From NCBI GenBank assembly GCA_026419705.1, contig JANZYY010000254.1, positions 1 through 7,184 of the forward strand: a stretch of DNA of 7,184 bases, given 5' to 3'. Of the stretch, positions 5,245 through 7,184 are shown piece after piece. The notes beneath the pieces are model-generated. The model made no database searches, was not told the origin of the DNA, and was given only the letters and a program-made list of their open reading frames with translations. Position numbers and translations under genes: made by a program. The stretch comes from Fischerella sp. Lineage in GTDB: Bacteria > Cyanobacteriota > Cyanobacteriia > Cyanobacteriales > Nostocaceae. Position 1 is the first letter of the stretch. Each line of letters starts with the position of its first letter.

Positions 5245-5892
5245 ATGTCTGTGCCGCCACTGCGCCTGGGCAACAACTTTGATTCTTACATCAGTGGCGA
5301 GGTAATTATTCATCCAACTGCAGTTCTCGCACCAGGAGTGATACTCCAAGCGGCTCCAAACAGCAAAATTATAGTAGGTTCTGGGGTTTGCATTGGTATG
5401 GGGTCAATCCTTAAAGTCCATCAAGGAACCTTAGAAGTAGAAGCAGGAGCGAACTTGGGAGCCGGTTTCCTAATGATTGGTGAGGGTAAAATTGGTGCAA
5501 ATGCTTGTATTGGTGCGGCGACAACAGTTTTCAATTGTTCTGTGGAACCTGGACAAGTAGTTGCACCTGGTTCAGTTCTGGGAGATACCAGTCGACATGT
5601 TTCAGATTCTGTCGATACAACTGACCAAACACAACCGCCGAAACCATTCACAACCAATTCTGCTTCCCATAAAGAGGAAAGATCGCCACAGGGAAAGCCA
5701 GACACCGGGAATTCTCATGTCAATGCCTCCGCGTCTTCTACAACTGAGGGTATAAAAGAGCCTACCACTGAATCGCCAAATAATATCGGGACTCACATCT
5801 ATGGACAGGAAAGTATTCAGCAGTTGTTGATCACATTGTTTCCACATCGGCAATCTTTGAAAAAAAACCCCTCTGACGAGCAGTCTGAATAA
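5245..5892 (+). CDS. ccmN: carboxysome assembly protein CcmN with C-terminal encapsulation peptide
   Basis: Adaptor between the CcmM-Rubisco core and the shell; 215 residues from ATG 5245. Residues about 15-115 are hexapeptide-repeat left-handed beta-helix (AVLAPGVILQA, SGVCIGMGSILKV, GKIGANACIGAATTVF, VVAPGSVLG). They resemble the carbonic anhydrase domain of CcmM, but no zinc-ligand histidine set is seen. Residues about 119-183 are a polar, Ser/Thr/Pro/Asn-rich disordered linker. Residues 185-205, starting IYGQESIQQLL and including LFPHRQSL, are an amphipathic helix matching the CcmN encapsulation peptide that binds CcmK. Ten charged or polar residues follow it. The start at 5197 would add 16 residues encoded by repeat DNA; 5245 is preferred because MSVPPL resembles known CcmN N termini. 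Confidence 0.92.
   Translation: MSVPPLRLGNNFDSYISGEVIIHPTAVLAPGVILQAAPNSKIIVGSGVCIGMGSILKVHQGTLEVEAGANLGAGFLMIGEGKIGANACIGAATTVFNCSVEPGQVVAPGSVLGDTSRHVSDSVDTTDQTQPPKPFTTNSASHKEERSPQGKPDTGNSHVNASASSTTEGIKEPTTESPNNIGTHIYGQESIQQLLITLFPHRQSLKKNPSDEQSE
5797..5859 (+). other. encapsulation-peptide coding segment of ccmN
   Basis: Codes for residues 185-205. The segment starts IYGQE, contains the hydrophobic LLITLF stretch and ends FPHRQSL, with hydrophobic residues spaced as on one helix face. It is separated from the folded domain by the disordered linker, as in other CcmN proteins. Confidence 0.75.
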
Positions 5893-5935
5893 GTGTTAAT
5901 TGTAAGTTGTCAGTTTGGATATCCTGGAGATTCAT

Positions 5936-6694
5936 ATGGACGCATACAATGTCCAGACATCGCATCGTCGAGACAACCTCAAGGATAGTGCTTTGGGGTT
6001 AGTATCAACTCGCAGTTTCCCAGCGATAGTTGGTACAGCAGACATGATGCTCAAATCAGCTGGGGTTCACCTAGTTGGGTATGAAAAAATTGGCAGTGGT
6101 CACTGTACTGCTATTGTTAGAGGGGGAATTGCGGATGTACGCTTGGCTGTAGAAGCTGGTGAGCAAACCGCTAAACAATTCGATCAATTTATTTCTAGCT
6201 TGGTTATTCCCCGACCTTTTCCCAACTTAGAAGTAATATTACCTATTAACAGTCGCCTCAGTGCGATCGCTGGAGACGGCAATCATAGTCGCTTGAGCAA
6301 CCAAGCAGTAGGTTTAGTTGAAACTCGTGGTTTTCCAGCAATGGTGGGAGCTGCTGATGCCATGTTAAAAGCTGCTGATGTCCAGTTAGCAGCGTATGAA
6401 AAAGTTGGTGCGGGTTTGTGTACAGCCATTATTCGCGGCTCCGTGGCAAACGTTGCAGTAGCAGTGGAAGCTGGTATGTACGAGGCAGAACGCATTGGAG
6501 AACTGAATGCTGTGATGGTGATTCCTCGACCACTGGACGAATTAGAGCAAACCTTGCCAGTAGCAAGTTGCTGGTTAGAAGAACGTCAACCATTAAGGTT
6601 ACCGATCAACATCAAAGAGCCAGTTGCCGAAACAGAGTTACTTCAATTACCAGATTTATCCAAGTTATCCATAAAGATTACAGAGGAGTCCTAG
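5936..6694 (+). CDS. ccmO: carboxysome shell protein CcmO (tandem BMC domains)
   Basis: Shell protein with two fused BMC domains, 252 residues, expected to form trimers that look like hexamers and to be needed for closed carboxysomes. Domain 1 is about residues 18-105 (ALGLVSTRSFPAIVGTADMM, pore loop Lys51-Ile-Gly-Ser-Gly55). Domain 2 is about 123-210 (AVGLVETRGFPAMVGAADAM, pore loop Lys156-Val-Gly-Ala-Gly160). An 18-residue polar N-terminal extension and a tail of about 42 residues, partly acidic and Leu-rich, flank the domains. ATG 5936 is preferred to TTG 5915 because GGAG (5926-5929) lies 6 nt before it. The 43-nt gap after ccmN suggests the same operon. The two different pore loops give a pseudo-sixfold, not a true sixfold, pore. 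Confidence 0.94.
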   Translation: MDAYNVQTSHRRDNLKDSALGLVSTRSFPAIVGTADMMLKSAGVHLVGYEKIGSGHCTAIVRGGIADVRLAVEAGEQTAKQFDQFISSLVIPRPFPNLEVILPINSRLSAIAGDGNHSRLSNQAVGLVETRGFPAMVGAADAMLKAADVQLAAYEKVGAGLCTAIIRGSVANVAVAVEAGMYEAERIGELNAVMVIPRPLDELEQTLPVASCWLEERQPLRLPINIKEPVAETELLQLPDLSKLSIKITEES

Positions 6695-6713
6695 AAATTT
6701 GAACAGAGAGAAA

Positions 6714-6754
6714 AACGTTGTACACACCCAGTGGAATGAGGTTAGTACAACGTT
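6714..6754. terminator. 10-bp perfect stem-loop after ccmO
   Basis: AACGTTGTAC (6714-6723) and GTACAACGTT (6745-6754) form a perfect 10-bp stem with a 21-nt loop, 20 nt after the ccmO stop. No T-run follows on the plus strand. Read on the minus strand, the stem runs into TTT then CTCTC, with two more Ts inside the stem end. It may protect the 3' end of the ccm mRNA, end a convergent transcript, or be a protein site. Confidence 0.4.
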
Positions 6755-6767
6755 AGTTACTATCCCC

Positions 6768-6787
6768 AAAAAACACCTTCAAGGTGT
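6768..6787 (-). terminator. candidate intrinsic terminator for a convergent transcript
   Basis: ACACCTT (6773-6779) and AAGGTGT (6781-6787) are inverted around one base; as RNA this is a six-pair stem with a three-base loop. On the minus strand the hairpin is followed by a run of six Ts (6773-6768, the first in the stem), the classical intrinsic terminator form. It would stop transcription entering from the right edge towards ccmO. Confidence 0.45.
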
Positions 6788-7184
6788 GCAACGTTGGCTG
6801 GAAGGCATCTTACGCTTTGCTTGTTGTTTTGATAATAACTTTTCAATCTTATAAGTTAAATACCTATCTGACAATAACAAGCATAGATTCTTGTCTATAT
6901 TCACAACACATAACTTTTGCATAAGTTACCACATTGGAATGGCAAGTGTTCAGTGATACTAGATTTATAGCGGTTTCTATTTCTATGCAATATAGAATTA
7001 CCTCTTTCCCTATCCTTCCTCTCTAAAGGAGAGTAATTCACATCTTGCACTGCCGGAGGTATAACCTCCAAGCCCTCGTTACCAAGTTCAACCAGGTAGG
7101 TGAGAACTAGTGGTTTACCAAAGCAACTTTGCGGGGTTCGTAGTTGGCGCTTTCGCGCTGAAGCGCTAACTACAAACAATACTT
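6788..7184. other. non-coding region with scattered inverted repeats
   Basis: No convincing gene in about 400 bp. It contains CAACGTTG (6789-6796, a palindrome sharing AACGTT with the stem above), ACAAG/CTTGT (6877-6881 with 6890-6894), TTCTAT/ATAGAA (6981-6986 with 6992-6997), GGAGGT-ATA-ACCTCC (7055-7069) and a strong stem at 7140-7173. The AGCGGTTTCTATTTCTAT segment (about 6969-6986) and the terminal stem resemble dispersed repeats I associate with Nostocales intergenic DNA; that match is from memory. A minus-strand open frame at 6901-7179 crosses these repeats and is not called. Confidence 0.5.
7140..7173. repeat. REP-like palindrome (13-bp stem)
   Basis: GTAGTTGGCGCTT (7140-7152) pairs with AAGCGCTAACTAC (7161-7173) across the 8-nt loop TCGCGCTG; 12 of 13 pairs are Watson-Crick and one is G-U. 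It is GC-rich compared with its surroundings. There is no T-run directly after it on either strand, so a dispersed palindromic repeat is more likely than an intrinsic terminator. Confidence 0.6.

Noticed and set aside
7055..7069. GGAGGT-ATA-ACCTCC hairpin as a terminator
   Set aside because: No T-run on either strand and no gene end nearby; kept only as an inverted repeat in the region description.
6901..7179. Minus-strand open frame of 92 codons at the right end
   Set aside because: It begins with TTG, has no clear ribosome site in view, runs through several inverted repeats and shows no domain I recognise. It is open at the right edge, so the end of a longer gene cannot be fully excluded, but translated repeat DNA is more likely.

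Overview
This window is the beta-carboxysome shell and assembly operon of a cyanobacterium, with a CO2-uptake NDH-1 gene diverging from it. The gene content, the order ccmK2-ccmK1-ccmL-ccmM-ccmN-ccmO, four GCGATCGC (HIP1) octamers (490, 4288, 4987, 6263) and heptanucleotide tandem repeats in the spacers point to a beta-cyanobacterium. The heptamers, the three-repeat CcmM and the divergent ndhF4-type gene resemble Nostoc-like (filamentous, Nostocales) genomes; that placement is inference from memory of such genomes.

Layout. Positions 1-1523 (minus strand) hold most of an ndhF4-like gene. Its start is at 1523 and its 3' end lies beyond the left edge, so it is open across the edge and easy to miss. 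Positions 1524-2280 are a very AT-rich divergent intergenic region with a direct repeat near ndhF4, and a candidate promoter plus a long imperfect dyad close to ccmK2. Six plus-strand genes follow: ccmK2 (2281-2589), ccmK1 (2692-3036), ccmL (3043-3345), ccmM (3451-5103), ccmN (5245-5892) and ccmO (5936-6694). Positions 6695-7184 have no convincing gene but hold several inverted repeats. Two of these have T-runs only when read on the minus strand, so they may end a convergent transcript.

How the genes work together. CcmK1 and CcmK2 form hexameric shell facets, CcmL the pentameric vertices, and CcmO a tandem-domain shell tile. Full-length CcmM (550 residues) carries a gamma-carbonic anhydrase domain with all expected zinc ligands plus three RbcS-like modules. 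An internal ribosome site and GTG start can give the short form (about 323 residues) that condenses Rubisco. CcmN binds the CcmM core and ends in an encapsulation peptide that recruits shell proteins. NdhF4 belongs to the NDH-1 complex that hydrates CO2 to bicarbonate, the substrate pool the carboxysome uses.

This is a known system, not a new one. The points worth a second look are regulatory or fine-scale: the internal start in ccmM, the cysteine asymmetry among its three modules, heptamer repeats in exactly the two spacers flanking ccmM (one creating a decoy ATG for ccmN), the dyad in front of ccmK2, and the minus-strand terminator-like hairpins after ccmO.
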